Positions 7,900 to 17,519 of a stretch of 64,000 nt of DNA are shown piece by piece. The DNA is from Nodosilinea sp. FACHB-131 (GTDB taxonomy: Bacteria; Cyanobacteriota; Cyanobacteriia; Phormidesmidales; Phormidesmidaceae), in assembly GCF_014695395.1 (NCBI RefSeq), contig NZ_JACJOF010000037.1, positions 24,686 to 88,685 of the forward strand. The letters run 5' to 3'. The position numbers were made by a program, and so were the translations under genes. The notes below the pieces were generated by a model. The model searched no databases. It saw only the letters and a list, made by a program, of their open reading frames with translations, and was not told the DNA's origin. Position 1 is the stretch's first letter, and each line of letters begins with the position of its first letter.

Positions 7900-9159
7900 C
7901 TAATCCGTAAACTTCAGGCGATGGCGAAAGTTTGCCACCGACTCCACCATGCCCAGGGCAATAAAGTTCGTCAGCAGCGCCGATCGCCCGTAGCTCAGCC
8001 AGGGCAGCGGAATACCAGTAATCGGTGCCAAACCGATGGTCATGCCAATATTGACCACCACCTGAAACACGATCATCGACAACACCCCAATCGCCAGGAG
8101 TGAACCAAAGTCGTCCTTGGCGTTTTGGGCAATAATCACCAGGCGGTAACAGACCAGCCAGTAGGTGAGAATCACCACCATCGAACCCACAAAGCCCCAC
8201 TCTTCGCCCACCGCCGAAAAAATAAAGTCGGTGTGCTGCTCAGGAATAAAGTTGAGCTGAGTTTGGGTGCCGTGGCCCAGACCCTGACCCCAGATCTTGC
8301 CTGCCCCAATGGCAATACGCGACTGAATCAGGTGGTAGCCGCCCCCCAACGGATCTTTATCGGGGTCGAGAAACAGCACCAGACGATCTTTTTGGTAGTC
8401 CTGCAACAGGCTCCAGAGTATATCCCCCAGCTTGCCTGCAATCAGGTTCACCGCCGTGGCGACCACGGTGCTAAACCAGCGCCAGGGCAGCGTAAACCAG
8501 GCCGTTAGCCCCATGGACAGACTCCACACCAGCCAGCCGGGCAGCACCAGGTGAAATAGAATTGTCGCCACCAGGGGTGACACAAACAGCACCAGCCAGC
8601 CGGGGTTGCAGTTGGCCCAGTAGAGCATGCCTATGGTAATCGCCCCAAACACCAGCGAAGTTCCCAGGTCAGGCTGCACAAAGACCAGTATCCACGGCAG
8701 CACAATGACGGCGATCGCACTACCGACTCCCCAAAGCGTAGAGGCGTCGCGGCGGCTGAGCATCGCCGCCAGGGTAATGATGATGCTCAGCTTGGCAAAC
8801 TCGGAGGGCTGCACGTAGAAGCCGCCTAGGGCAATCCAGCTCTGGGCACCGCCGCCCACGGTGCCGATAAACATCACCGCCACCAGCAGCAGGTTGACGA
8901 TGCCGTAGATAATCCACTGCCAGTTGAGCAGGTGCTCGTAGCGACTGCGGGACACCCACAGGGCAATGCTCAGGCCAATCAGTCCTAGCACGCCATGGTT
9001 TAAGCCATAGTTGCCGTCAACCGTGTTGCGCTGAATACTATGAATGACAACCGCCCCAAAGGCCGTGAGCGCCACGGGCAGCGCCACCAGCACCCAATCG
9101 ATACCCTGCCAGCCCACCGCCAGCGATCGCCACTGCTTTTGCGCATCGGTTAAAAACAT
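7900..9159 (-). CDS. rodA: Rod-shape peptidoglycan polymerase RodA (SEDS family)
   Basis: 419 aa, about ten membrane helices. SEDS proteins polymerise glycan strands from lipid II in the inner membrane, with a class B PBP as partner, during cell elongation. Diagnostic stretches are GGAQSWIALGGFYVQPSEFAK and FIPEQHTDFIFSAVGEEWGF, with the catalytic-type Asp in the PDLGTS loop and PWLSYG near the end. The EHTDFIF form fits RodA rather than FtsW. It follows mrp on the same strand after 124 bp, an arrangement seen in other cyanobacteria, with a long inverted repeat between them. Confidence 0.93.
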   Translation of the reverse strand: MFLTDAQKQWRSLAVGWQGIDWVLVALPVALTAFGAVVIHSIQRNTVDGNYGLNHGVLGLIGLSIALWVSRSRYEHLLNWQWIIYGIVNLLLVAVMFIGTVGGGAQSWIALGGFYVQPSEFAKLSIIITLAAMLSRRDASTLWGVGSAIAVIVLPWILVFVQPDLGTSLVFGAITIGMLYWANCNPGWLVLFVSPLVATILFHLVLPGWLVWSLSMGLTAWFTLPWRWFSTVVATAVNLIAGKLGDILWSLLQDYQKDRLVLFLDPDKDPLGGGYHLIQSRIAIGAGKIWGQGLGHGTQTQLNFIPEQHTDFIFSAVGEEWGFVGSMVVILTYWLVCYRLVIIAQNAKDDFGSLLAIGVLSMIVFQVVVNIGMTIGLAPITGIPLPWLSYGRSALLTNFIALGMVESVANFRHRLKFTD

Positions 9160-9218
9160 CGCCGTTGCCTACCAGTTCGCCCAATTGATTATGCCAAGAA
9201 CAAGCGGTAGAAGGTGCA

Positions 9219-9278
9219 GGGTATAGGGTTTAAGGTGCAGGGAAAATCCTTGAACCCTATACCTCAAACCCTATACCC
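9219..9278. repeat. Intergenic inverted repeat, GGGTATAGGGTTT family
   Basis: GGGTATAGGGTTTAAGGT (9219-9236) pairs with ACCTCAAACCCTATACCC (9261-9278) over 18 bp with one mismatch, with a 24-nt loop that contains further partial copies (AACCCTATA). It sits in the mrp-rodA spacer. A related but distinct stem occurs at 31462-31524. It could terminate or process the mrp transcript, but there is no T run. Confidence 0.7.
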
Positions 9279-9283
9279 CATAC

Positions 9284-10348
9284 CTAAGACGCCAACGCCG
9301 CTACCGACACCCGAGCTGCCACCTGCTGGGCCATAGCCCGCAGCGCCTTGGCGCTCTCCGAGTCAGGGTGCTGCACCACAATGGGAATGCCCTGGTCGCC
9401 GCCCTCGCGCACCGCCATCTCCAGGGGAATGCAGCCCAGTACCGGCAGGTCCAGTTCTTTAGACAGCAGCTCGCCACCGCCAGAGCCAAAGATGTCGTAG
9501 CGCTTCTCGGGTGCGTCCGGGGGAATAAACACGCTCATGTTTTCGACAATGCCCAGCACCGGCACCTTGAGCTGCTGGAACATTTTCAGCCCGCGGCGAG
9601 CGTCGGAAATCGCCACCGACTGAGGGGTTGAGACAATCACCGCCCCGGCCATAGGCACCGCCTGGGCCAGAGTGAGCTGGGCGTCGCCCGTGCCGGGGGG
9701 TAAATCCACAATTAAATAGTCCAACTCGCCCCACTCCACCTGGTAGAGAAACTGGCGAATAATGCCGTTGAGCATGGGGCCGCGCCAGATTACCGGCTGG
9801 TCGCGATCGATTAAAAAGCCCATCGACACCATCTTGACGCCGTGGTTAAAGGCGGGCTCTAGCACTTCCCCCTGCTTGACCACCACCTGGGCCTCGGTCA
9901 GGCCCATCATGATCGGCGCGTTGGGGCCGTAAATATCGGCATCGATCAGACCGACTTTTGAGCCCATTTGCGCTAGGGAAACGGCCAGATTCACGGCCAC
10001 GGTGCTCTTGCCCACGCCGCCCTTGCCGCTGGAAACGGCAATGATATTTTTGACGCCGCCGATGCCGGTGCGATCGGGCAGGGCTTTTTGCTGGGGCGTC
10101 TCGGCGGTGACATCTACCTTTACCGTCTCCACCCCCGGCAGCGATCGCACGGCTTTCTGGCAGTCTTCAACAATGAACTCGCGCAGGGGGCAGGCGGGGG
10201 TAGTCAGCACCAAGGTGAAGCTGACGGTGCCGTCTGCGATCGCCACGTTGCGGATCATATTGAGATCGACCAGGCTTTTTTGCAGCTCCGGGTCTTGCAC
10301 CGGGCGCAGCACGTCTAAAACAGAAGCTTCGGAGAGGGTTGGGCTCAT
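9284..10348 (-). CDS. mrp: Mrp/NBP35-type P-loop ATPase, iron-sulfur cluster carrier
   Basis: 354 aa. An N-terminal MIP18/DUF59 domain (VLDVLRPVQDPELQKSLVDL, residues ~8-90) is joined to a deviant Walker A ATPase (SSGKGGVGKST, ~107-117; VDLPPGTGDAQ switch). Proteins of this family bind and deliver Fe-S clusters in the cytoplasm. The usual C-terminal CxxC that holds a bridging cluster after ENMS is not there: the sequence continues VFIPPDAPEKRYDIFGSGGG. My recollection is that other cyanobacterial Mrp proteins look the same, so cluster binding may differ from E. coli Mrp. The gene lies upstream of rodA on the same strand. Confidence 0.93.
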   Translation of the reverse strand: MSPTLSEASVLDVLRPVQDPELQKSLVDLNMIRNVAIADGTVSFTLVLTTPACPLREFIVEDCQKAVRSLPGVETVKVDVTAETPQQKALPDRTGIGGVKNIIAVSSGKGGVGKSTVAVNLAVSLAQMGSKVGLIDADIYGPNAPIMMGLTEAQVVVKQGEVLEPAFNHGVKMVSMGFLIDRDQPVIWRGPMLNGIIRQFLYQVEWGELDYLIVDLPPGTGDAQLTLAQAVPMAGAVIVSTPQSVAISDARRGLKMFQQLKVPVLGIVENMSVFIPPDAPEKRYDIFGSGGGELLSKELDLPVLGCIPLEMAVREGGDQGIPIVVQHPDSESAKALRAMAQQVAARVSVAALAS

Positions 10349-10559
10349 GGAGTTGGGGGAGTGGCCAGCAAGTTAAAGAATGGACGACATCGACAATAGA
10401 CGGCTTTGGATCACCAACCCTGGTAAGCAATGGTTGGCGATCGGTAGGGTGGGCATTACTCACCGCTGCTCATCCCGCCTAGCGCAAGATTGAGCAAACC
10501 ATCCCCTATCTTAAGCTGCCCGGTCGCCCCTTGAGCACAAGTGCTTAGGGCAAGCGGTG

Positions 10560-11138
10560 CTACCAAACTTGAAAGCGAGAGTTGGGTCCACTGAGTAGAT
10601 TGGGGTGCTCAGCGGCTTCGGCCAGGGCTGAGGCCACCTTGGCGGCGTAGGGGCGCAGCAGTGACCAAGCTAGCGGCGACAACCACCCCCGTAGAGTGAC
10701 CGAGTAGGAAATCTGAGTACCCCGCACAGTGGATTTGAGGTGGTAGGTGACCCGCTCTTCCAATCCGGGGATAGGCAGTACCCGCACGCTGATCAACTCA
10801 TGGGGCTGCACCCGCTCCACAAAAATCTTTACGGGAATGGGGCAAATTTTAGTAAACGCTCGGTAGATTAGCCCCGGCTTAGGTTTTAACCCTAGGGGCG
10901 CGTTGGTGCTGGTCAGCAGCGGGTGCCAGGAGACGTCTGCCAGGTTCATGATCGTTTGCCAGAGGGTCTCGACCGAGGCGGTGCTCACAATTAAGTAAGA
11001 CTTCTCTAGCTGCTGCTGCACCTGCACCCAGCGATGGATCAGGTGTAGCAGGGTCAAAAACGGACGGGGAAAACGCTCGACGCTAAACATGGCGACGCCT
11101 TCCATCGCTGGCCTGCTGGGCTGGAGCCTGGAGACCAT
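10560..11138 (-). CDS. SRPBCC-superfamily protein (START-like fold)
   Basis: 192 aa. The core (about 47-190) has the feel of a polyketide-cyclase/dehydrase-like SRPBCC domain: an initial strand YLIVSTASVETLWQTIMNLAD, a helix-turn with WHPLL, then alternating strands (LISVRVLPIPGLEERVTYHL, TQISYSVTLRGWL) and a long C-terminal helix. These domains bind small hydrophobic ligands; the ligand is unknown. Translation could also start at Met17 (MFSVERF). No partner gene is evident. Confidence 0.7.
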   Translation of the reverse strand: MVSRLQPSRPAMEGVAMFSVERFPRPFLTLLHLIHRWVQVQQQLEKSYLIVSTASVETLWQTIMNLADVSWHPLLTSTNAPLGLKPKPGLIYRAFTKICPIPVKIFVERVQPHELISVRVLPIPGLEERVTYHLKSTVRGTQISYSVTLRGWLSPLAWSLLRPYAAKVASALAEAAEHPNLLSGPNSRFQVW

Positions 11139-11466
11139 AACGGGCTAAGGGGACTGGCAAGACGATCATGGTGGGCGTTACAGGGGCAAAAAAGGCTGGG
11201 CTAGGCCGAACTGTCGTTACAGAACGTTGCGTTTCTAAACATTTTTCTCAACCTGGCGGATGAGGTTGGTGTTGGGTCGGGTTTCACGGTAGCGTGTGAA
11301 AACTGGGTACCGTGACATAGTGTTGCTAAGGCCAAACTGCCTAGACGGCCATCAGGCAAAATGCAGGCGGCGGGAGAAAAATTGGATCCGCAAACCCTGC
11401 TTGGCCATTCCACAGTGTGACATATTCGACCCGGTGCCGACATAACATATTGTTTTCTCTACGCCC

Positions 11467-12507
11467 ATGACCACCACCCCTGTTTCTAAGCCCGCTGCTG
11501 CCACCACCGCACCCCCGACAGATTCTCGCGATCGCGTCAGCGCCATGCTGAAGCAGCTGCAAGACAGCATTTGTCAAAAGCTAGAGGCCCTCGATGGCGG
11601 TGCCCAATTTCAGCAAGACGCCTGGGAGCGGCCCGAGGGCGGCGGCGGGCGATCGCGCGTGATCAAGCAGGGCAACATCTTTGAGCAGGGGGGCGTTAAC
11701 TTTTCTGAAGTTTGGGGCGACCACCTGCCGCCGTCGATTTTAGTGCAGCGCCCCGAGGCGGCGGGTCACCGTTTCTATGCCACTGGCACCTCCATGGTGC
11801 TGCACCCCCGCAACCCGTTCATTCCTACGGTGCACCTCAACTATCGCTACTTTGAGGCCGGCCCGGTCTGGTGGTTTGGCGGCGGCATCGACCTCACCCC
11901 CTACTACCCCTTCGACGAAGACGTGGTGCACTTTCACCAGACGCTGAAGGATACCTGCGATCGCCATAACCCCAATTACTATCAGGTCTTTAAGCCCTGG
12001 TGTGACGAGTACTTCTACCTCAAGCACCGCGGCGAGACCCGGGGCGTGGGCGGCATTTTCTTTGATTACCAGGATGGTCAGGGAATGCTCTACCGAGGCC
12101 CAGACGCAGGTAAAGCCGCCGACCAAACTAGTCAGGGCATTGGCGAACTGCCCCCTCGCAACTGGGACGATCTGTTCAACTTCTCCCGTGACTGCGGCAA
12201 CGCCTTTTTGCCCGCCTACGTGCCTATCGTGGAGCGTCGCCACGCTACAGAGTACAGCGACCACCAGCGGCAGTTTCAGCTCTACCGCCGGGGTCGCTAT
12301 GTCGAGTTCAACCTGGTGTATGACCGGGGCACGATCTTTGGTCTGCAAACCAACGGGCGCACCGAGTCGATTTTGATGTCGCTGCCTCCGCTGGTGCGCT
12401 GGGAGTACGGCTACACCCCCGCGCCTGAGAGCCCTGAGGCACGGCTATACGACGTATTTCTCAAGCCCCAGGACTGGGTTAACTGGTCGGGCCACCCCGC
12501 CAGCTAG
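11467..12507 (+). CDS. hemF: Oxygen-dependent coproporphyrinogen III oxidase
   Basis: 346 aa. It catalyses the oxidative decarboxylation of coproporphyrinogen III to protoporphyrinogen IX, a late soluble step shared by heme and chlorophyll synthesis. Near-invariant family stretches are visible: [34 protein letters not shown], the HFHQ region, [20 protein letters not shown] and the C-terminal [12 protein letters not shown]...WEYGY. Length is normal and an intrinsic terminator follows at 12557. The 328-bp upstream gap (11139-11466) should hold its promoter; I could not define one. Confidence 0.97.
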   Translation: MTTTPVSKPAAATTAPPTDSRDRVSAMLKQLQDSICQKLEALDGGAQFQQDAWERPEGGGGRSRVIKQGNIFEQGGVNFSEVWGDHLPPSILVQRPEAAGHRFYATGTSMVLHPRNPFIPTVHLNYRYFEAGPVWWFGGGIDLTPYYPFDEDVVHFHQTLKDTCDRHNPNYYQVFKPWCDEYFYLKHRGETRGVGGIFFDYQDGQGMLYRGPDAGKAADQTSQGIGELPPRNWDDLFNFSRDCGNAFLPAYVPIVERRHATEYSDHQRQFQLYRRGRYVEFNLVYDRGTIFGLQTNGRTESILMSLPPLVRWEYGYTPAPESPEARLYDVFLKPQDWVNWSGHPAS

Positions 12508-12556
12508 GCCGACGCTAAACCTCTGTATCCCTTGACGGGCAGGGGCTTTGAACGTT

Positions 12557-12600
12557 GCCCTAGGCCACTCAACAGCAGTGGTCTAGGGCTTTTAGTTGTT
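12557..12600 (+). terminator. Rho-independent terminator after hemF
   Basis: GCCCTAGGCCACT (12557-12569) pairs with AGTGGTCTAGGGC (12577-12589, one G-T pair) around a 7-nt loop, followed by TTTTAGTTGTTT. Confidence 0.85.
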
Positions 12601-12805
12601 TAGATTTCTTAAAAAACCCCGGAATCCACATAAATTAAAGCTTTTGGCGATCCACTTTTCTAGGGATGCCCTTAGAATGGGGCAGTGAAATTCTGAATTG
12701 ACAGGGGTTTCAGCCGTTTTGGCTGCCGGGGCCGTTGTACGTGCTCTGGGTCTATCGTCAGATTGCGGCTGCTATCCCAGTGTTCTTTGCCCATAGGAGA
12801 CAGTT

Positions 12806-13096
12806 ATGAACAAAGCTGAACTCGTTGATAAGGTGGCTGAGAAAGCCTCTGCCGGCGATAAGTCTATGACCAAAAAAGACGTTGACTCGGTGATTACGGC
12901 CACCATTGACGCCATTATGGAAGCTGTTGCTACAGGCGAAAAAGTCACCCTAGTAGGGTTTGGCTCCTTTGAGCGCCGCGAACGCAAAGAGCGGGAAGGG
13001 CGCAATCCCAAAACCGGCGACACCATGGTGATTCCGGCAACCAAGGTACCTGCATTTTCCGCTGGCAAACTGTTCAAAGAAAAAGTGGCCAAGTAA
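12806..13096 (+). CDS. hup: HU-family nucleoid DNA-binding protein
   Basis: 96 aa. HU dimers bend DNA and compact the nucleoid. The two N-terminal helices (MNKAELVDKVAEKA...), the VTLVGFGSFERRER strand and the DNA-clamping arm with GRNPKTGDTMVIPA are all present. An AGGAG ribosome site lies at 12795-12799, 6 bp before the ATG. The next gene, cobD, begins 8 bp after the stop, so the two may share an mRNA even though their roles are unrelated. Confidence 0.95.
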   Translation: MNKAELVDKVAEKASAGDKSMTKKDVDSVITATIDAIMEAVATGEKVTLVGFGSFERRERKEREGRNPKTGDTMVIPATKVPAFSAGKLFKEKVAK

Positions 13097-13104
13097 CCAC
13101 TCCC

Positions 13105-14220
13105 TTGACTTTCATCCCGTCTGCTCCCACAGATTCAATTCGACCCGTTCACGGGGGAAACCTGGCCTGGGCGGCTGCGATCGCCAACTGTTCCCCCGAT
13201 TCTCTTACAGACTTTTCGGCCAGCATTAATCCCCTAGGGCCGCCTGCATCGGTAGTTCTAGCTATGGCCGAGGCCTTGGGGCAGCTGCGCCACTATCCTG
13301 ACCCTGACTACGCTGTCCTGCGCCGCGCTTTGGCAAGCTACCACCAGGTGCCCGCCGACTGGGTGCTGCCGGGTAACGGGGCGGCTGAACTGCTCACCTG
13401 GGCTGCCCGAGATCTGGCTGAGGGGCCCGCTGCGGTGGGCTGTCACCTGTTAACCCCGGCCTTTGGCGACTATGGCCGCGCCTTGGCCGCCTTTGGGGTT
13501 CCTCTGCAGCCCTGGCCGCTTTCTCTAGATGAGATTGCGGAGGACGGTACCGTTCAAAACGCTGTCTCGTGGCCCGATGTCGAGGGGGCAGGCATCTTAA
13601 TCAACAATCCCCACAATCCCACTGGCCGCTTATTCAGCATAGATAGCCTCAGACCTCTGCTCGATCGCGCTGACACCGTGATTGTGGATGAGGCCTTTAT
13701 GGATTTTGTGCCGCCGGATCAGCAGCAATCCTTGATCGGCGAACTCGATCGCTACCCGAATTTGGTGGTGCTGCGATCGCTGACCAAGTTTTATACTCTG
13801 CCGGGTTTGCGCATTGGCTACGCCCTGGGCCACCCCGACCGCCTGCGCCGCTGGCAGCGCTGGCGCGACCCCTGGCCGGTGAATGCCCTAGCGGCGGCGG
13901 CGGCGATCGTGGCGGTGCAAGATAAAGCTTTTCAAACCCGCACCTGGCAGTGGTTGCCCCCCGCCCGGGCCGGCCTTTTCCATGGACTGCGGGCTATCCC
14001 TGGGCTAAGGCCTTTAGCCGGGGCGGCTAACTATTTGCTAGTGCGCACTACAACTCCGGCTCCGGTGCTGCAAGAGACCGTGCTGCGCAGCCACCAGCTG
14101 TTGATTCGCGACTGTTTAAGTTTCCCTGAGCTAGGGGCAGACTACTTTCGGGTGGCGATACGCACCGCTGACGAAAATGAGCGTTTGCTAACAGCCCTCG
14201 GCCAGGCTATAGCGGTATGA
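13105..14220 (+). CDS. cobD: Threonine-phosphate decarboxylase (cobalamin side-chain synthesis)
   Basis: 371 aa fold-type I PLP enzyme. It makes (R)-1-amino-2-propanol phosphate for the nucleotide loop of B12. The N-terminal VHGGN and DFSASINPLGPP, the PGNGAAELL loop, NNPHNPTG, VDEAFMDF and the PLP-lysine block LRSLTKFYTLPGLRIGY mark the CobD/CobC branch of the aminotransferases. The frame opens at a TTG 8 bp after hup; no ATG fits before the conserved region, so TTG (or a nearby alternative) is the probable start. B12 genes cobH and cobL are 9 kb away. A histidinol-phosphate aminotransferase is the main alternative and less likely. Confidence 0.88.
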   Translation: MTFIPSAPTDSIRPVHGGNLAWAAAIANCSPDSLTDFSASINPLGPPASVVLAMAEALGQLRHYPDPDYAVLRRALASYHQVPADWVLPGNGAAELLTWAARDLAEGPAAVGCHLLTPAFGDYGRALAAFGVPLQPWPLSLDEIAEDGTVQNAVSWPDVEGAGILINNPHNPTGRLFSIDSLRPLLDRADTVIVDEAFMDFVPPDQQQSLIGELDRYPNLVVLRSLTKFYTLPGLRIGYALGHPDRLRRWQRWRDPWPVNALAAAAAIVAVQDKAFQTRTWQWLPPARAGLFHGLRAIPGLRPLAGAANYLLVRTTTPAPVLQETVLRSHQLLIRDCLSFPELGADYFRVAIRTADENERLLTALGQAIAV

Positions 14221-14316
14221 TGCCCCCAATCTTAGGCCCTAGGCCTAAACTGAGCGGCCCGTTGGTTTTATCTAGTTTTCCCTTAGCAATTCCCCGTCGA
14301 GCTGCCTGAGCTACCC

Positions 14317-15861
14317 ATGACCACCGTTGCTCCGCCCCTGCTGCACCTCAATCCACCCCCCGAACTCAAGGTGGTGAATATGACTAAGCGGTTTGGCAGC
14401 CTAGTGGCTCTCAATGACGTCACCCTCACCCTCAAACCCGGTACCTTCCACGGGCTGCTGGGGGAAAATGGGGCCGGTAAAAGCACTTTGGTAAAGTGCA
14501 TTATGGGCTTCTATTCGCCCACCGCCGGGCAAATCTTGGTGAACGACCAAATCTATCCCATCAAAAGCCCTAAGGATGCCCACGGCTGCGGCATTGGCAT
14601 GGTGTACCAGCACTTCACCTCAGTGCCCGCCATGACCGTGGCCGAAAATCTGGTGCTCAGCCGCTACGATCGCACCCAAATCATCAACTGGAACCGCGAG
14701 TACGCATCCCTGCGCACCTTTATGGAGCGATCGCCCTTTCAGGTCGACCTCGACACGCCCGTGGGTCAGCTGGCGGCTGGGCAAAAGCAAAAGCTCGAAA
14801 TTCTCAAGCAGCTCTACCTGCAAAGCCGCATTCTCATTTTGGACGAGCCCACCTCAGTGCTCACCCCCGACGAGGCCGACGAGGTGCTGGGTCTGCTGCG
14901 CCAGGAGGTGCGGTTGGGGCACCTCAGCGTGCTGCTGATCACCCACAAGTTTCGTGAAGTGCTGGCCTTTACCGATGAGGTGACGGTGCTGCGCAAGGGC
15001 TATCTGGCGGGCCACGGGGCCGTAGCCGACCTGACCGTGGCCGATATGGCCCGGATGATGCTGGGGGCCGAGCGGGTGACCAAGTCGGTCGATAAAGCCC
15101 CAATTGCAAAGCGCCATCCCGTGCTGACGGTGCATGGCCTAGGGGCGCTCAAAGACAACGGCCTACCCGCCTTTGGCCCCCTCGACCTGACAGTGCACAG
15201 CGGCGAGATTGTCGGCATTGCTGGGGTCTCGGGCAACGGCCAGCGGGAGCTGGTGGAGGCGCTGGCTGGGCAGCGATCGCCCACCTATGGGCATATCGAG
15301 GTCAACGGTGACCCCTACCGCGCCACCCGGAGCGAAATGGTTAGCCACGGCGTCTGCACCCTGCCCGAGGAACCCCTGCGCAACGCCTGCGTGCCTAGGA
15401 TGTCGGTAGCTGAGAACATGGCCTTGCGCACCTTCGATCGCCCTCCCCAGTCCCGCGCTCGCCTGTGGCTTAGGCTCGGGGCCATCCGCAAGGCGGCCGA
15501 GGGGCTGATTGCGGCATTTTCCGTCAGGACTCCATCCCCCGACACCCCGATTCAAAACCTGTCGGGGGGCAACGTGCAGCGGGCGGTGCTGGCGCGGGAA
15601 CTGTCGTCCCCCGACGTCAACCTGCTGATTGCCGCCAACCCCTGTTTTGGCCTCGATTTTCAAGCCGTAGATCAAATTCACAACGCTTTGGTAGAGGCCC
15701 GCAACCGGGGGGTAGCGGTGCTGCTGGTGAGCGAAGATCTCGACGAGCTGCTGGCCCTGAGCGATCGCATTTTGGTGATTAGCGAGGGGCAGTTTGTCTA
15801 CGAGAGCCCTGTTGAGCAGGCCAATGTCGCCGACATTGGCCACAAGATGGCTGGTCACTAA
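14317..15861 (+). CDS. Nucleoside/simple-sugar-type ABC transporter, double ATPase subunit
   Basis: 514 aa with two ABC domains, as in the YufO/NupA (BMP-type) and RbsA families that power uptake. Domain 1 has Walker A GENGAGKST, a modified signature LAAGQKQKLEI and Walker B LILDEPTSVL. Domain 2 has a degenerate P-loop (GVSGNGQREL) and signature LSGGNVQRAVLAREL with IAANPCFGLD, the normal pattern for this family. No permease or substrate-binding gene is next to it within the window, which is unusual; partners must lie elsewhere. A start at ATG 14317 gives a short N-terminal extension. The substrate (nucleosides, urate or similar) cannot be told from sequence. Confidence 0.88.
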   Translation: MTTVAPPLLHLNPPPELKVVNMTKRFGSLVALNDVTLTLKPGTFHGLLGENGAGKSTLVKCIMGFYSPTAGQILVNDQIYPIKSPKDAHGCGIGMVYQHFTSVPAMTVAENLVLSRYDRTQIINWNREYASLRTFMERSPFQVDLDTPVGQLAAGQKQKLEILKQLYLQSRILILDEPTSVLTPDEADEVLGLLRQEVRLGHLSVLLITHKFREVLAFTDEVTVLRKGYLAGHGAVADLTVADMARMMLGAERVTKSVDKAPIAKRHPVLTVHGLGALKDNGLPAFGPLDLTVHSGEIVGIAGVSGNGQRELVEALAGQRSPTYGHIEVNGDPYRATRSEMVSHGVCTLPEEPLRNACVPRMSVAENMALRTFDRPPQSRARLWLRLGAIRKAAEGLIAAFSVRTPSPDTPIQNLSGGNVQRAVLARELSSPDVNLLIAANPCFGLDFQAVDQIHNALVEARNRGVAVLLVSEDLDELLALSDRILVISEGQFVYESPVEQANVADIGHKMAGH

Positions 15862-15971
15862 CGCCTTTGGGGGTTTTCCCCCTCGTGGAGCCGGTCTAGC
15901 AGCGGGTAAACTACAGATCTAGCTTTGTTGCATGCTTTGTTAATACCGTACCGACATAGGCGAGTCAGACT

Positions 15972-16454
15972 ATGGGTGAACCGTTAACGCAGCAAATTCC
16001 AGGCATTGCCGACGCCGACTGTCTGGCTCTGGTGCAAGAATACTGCCGATTGGCGGTTTGCCCCAGCCTGAGCGATGCCAAAAGCCAGCGCCTCGACGAG
16101 CTGCTTGCCCTAGCCGAAGACGATGGCCGCCTTGACTTTTGGATCAACGAAGCCGACCACTTCATCGACCATGCCATTGGCCTGGGTAGCGCCACGCGGG
16201 TCTACGCCTCGGTGAATGAAAATCTCAAGGCGCGGCTGCGCGAACTGCTCGATCTCACTCAGACCGCTAACCCCGGCGATAAAGCCTTGGAGCTGCTTGA
16301 AGAGCTAGATGAGAGCCTGGCCGAGGGTGCTCGTCAGGTGCAGCAGCAGTTGGCCAAGCGCGGCTATGACCCCGGCCCGGTAGACGGGGTCGCGGGGCCT
16401 AAAACCCAGCGCGCCCTGCGAGACTTCCAGCGATCCAAGGACTCTGGCCGCTGA
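15972..16454 (+). CDS. Hypothetical protein with C-terminal peptidoglycan-binding domain
   Basis: 160 aa. Residues ~1-115 are helical, acidic and of unknown family. Residues ~116-157 form a PG_binding_1 repeat (VQQQLAKRGYDPGPVDGVAG followed by KTQRALRDFQR). There is no visible signal peptide, which is odd for a domain that normally acts in the periplasm; the domain can also serve as a generic helical module. The gene stands alone between the ABC ATPase and the N-acetyltransferase. Confidence 0.75.
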   Translation: MGEPLTQQIPGIADADCLALVQEYCRLAVCPSLSDAKSQRLDELLALAEDDGRLDFWINEADHFIDHAIGLGSATRVYASVNENLKARLRELLDLTQTANPGDKALELLEELDESLAEGARQVQQQLAKRGYDPGPVDGVAGPKTQRALRDFQRSKDSGR

Positions 16455-16620
16455 GGTCAGTTCCATGGCGTTTAGTGGCGGGCACTATCCTGGTTCGACC
16501 CTTGGGTCTGAGCGACAGTGCTCTATCAGAGTGACTAGGCGATCGCCTGACGCTGACTATTGCTAAGTCGTTGGCGGAGGGAGACAACAAAATTTTTGAG
16601 CTGGTTTGGGAGCGACGGCC

Positions 16621-17490
16621 ATGGCACAAGATTCCCTCGACAACACAGAGTCAGCGACTCTCGATCTAAAGGCTTATTTTGACCGTATTGGCTGCGGGCA
16701 CCTGGGCAATGCTCTCCAGGAGGGGAAGCTCGCGCCTACTCTAGATACCCTCAAAGCCATTCAACAGGGCCACACCAGCACCATTGCCTTTGAGAATCTC
16801 AGCTCGTTTTTTCACCAGCCCGTCTCCCTAGCGCTGGAAGATCTACAGCAGAAACTCATCCACGACCAGCGGGGTGGCTACTGTTTTGAACAAAATCTGC
16901 TGCTGCGATCGGTGCTTGTGGACTTAGGCTTTCAGATCACGAACCTGGCCGCCCGCGTGCGGTGGAATCTGCCGAAGGACATCATCACGCCCCGCAGCCA
17001 CATGCTGCTGAAAGTGGATATTGATGAGACTTCGTACATCGTCGACGTGGGCTTTGGCGGTCTAACAATGACAGAACCGCTTACCCTAGTGCCAGAGCGA
17101 CCGCAATCTACCTCCCATGAACCCTACCGCCTCACGGTAGCTGGCCAGACCTACTGCTTAGAAGCCCAACTCAACCAGGTGTGGAAACCGCTGTACTGCT
17201 TTGATCTGCAAGCACAGCAGCGCTGCGATTACGAAGTGAGCAATTGGTATGTATCAACCTATCCCCAATCGCTGTTTGTCAACTCGCTAATTGTGGCTCG
17301 GCCTGGGAACGGCTACCGCCATGCCCTGCTCAACAATCAGTTGACCACGCGCTATCTCGACGACCGCTCTGAGCAGCGTCTGTTGACCACTGCCACCGAA
17401 CTGCACGATGTGTTGAGCGACGAATTTGGGTTGCGGGTGCCCGAGACCTTAGATCTACAGCAAGCCCTAGAACGCTTCGCGGCATCCTAG
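16621..17490 (+). CDS. Arylamine N-acetyltransferase
   Basis: About 289 aa from the ATG (a TTG at 16606 would add five residues). Family enzymes transfer acetyl from acetyl-CoA to arylamines or hydrazines by a Cys-His-Asp triad. All three sites are visible: RGGYCFEQN (Cys), SHMLLKV (His) and VDVGFGG (Asp), with FENLSSFF upstream. The C-terminal domain is of normal length. Bacterial NATs may also act in polyketide or xenobiotic metabolism; no such genes are nearby. Confidence 0.92.
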   Translation: MAQDSLDNTESATLDLKAYFDRIGCGHLGNALQEGKLAPTLDTLKAIQQGHTSTIAFENLSSFFHQPVSLALEDLQQKLIHDQRGGYCFEQNLLLRSVLVDLGFQITNLAARVRWNLPKDIITPRSHMLLKVDIDETSYIVDVGFGGLTMTEPLTLVPERPQSTSHEPYRLTVAGQTYCLEAQLNQVWKPLYCFDLQAQQRCDYEVSNWYVSTYPQSLFVNSLIVARPGNGYRHALLNNQLTTRYLDDRSEQRLLTTATELHDVLSDEFGLRVPETLDLQQALERFAAS

Positions 17491-17519
17491 GGCTTGCTTA
17501 GGGGAATTGCGCTGGAAGA

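Noticed and set aside
11201..11443. Short minus-strand frame upstream of hemF
   Set aside because: Random composition, in the likely promoter region of hemF.
15163..15858. 231-aa minus-strand frame inside the ABC ATPase gene
   Set aside because: Antisense shadow of an unmistakable double-ATPase gene in GC-rich DNA.
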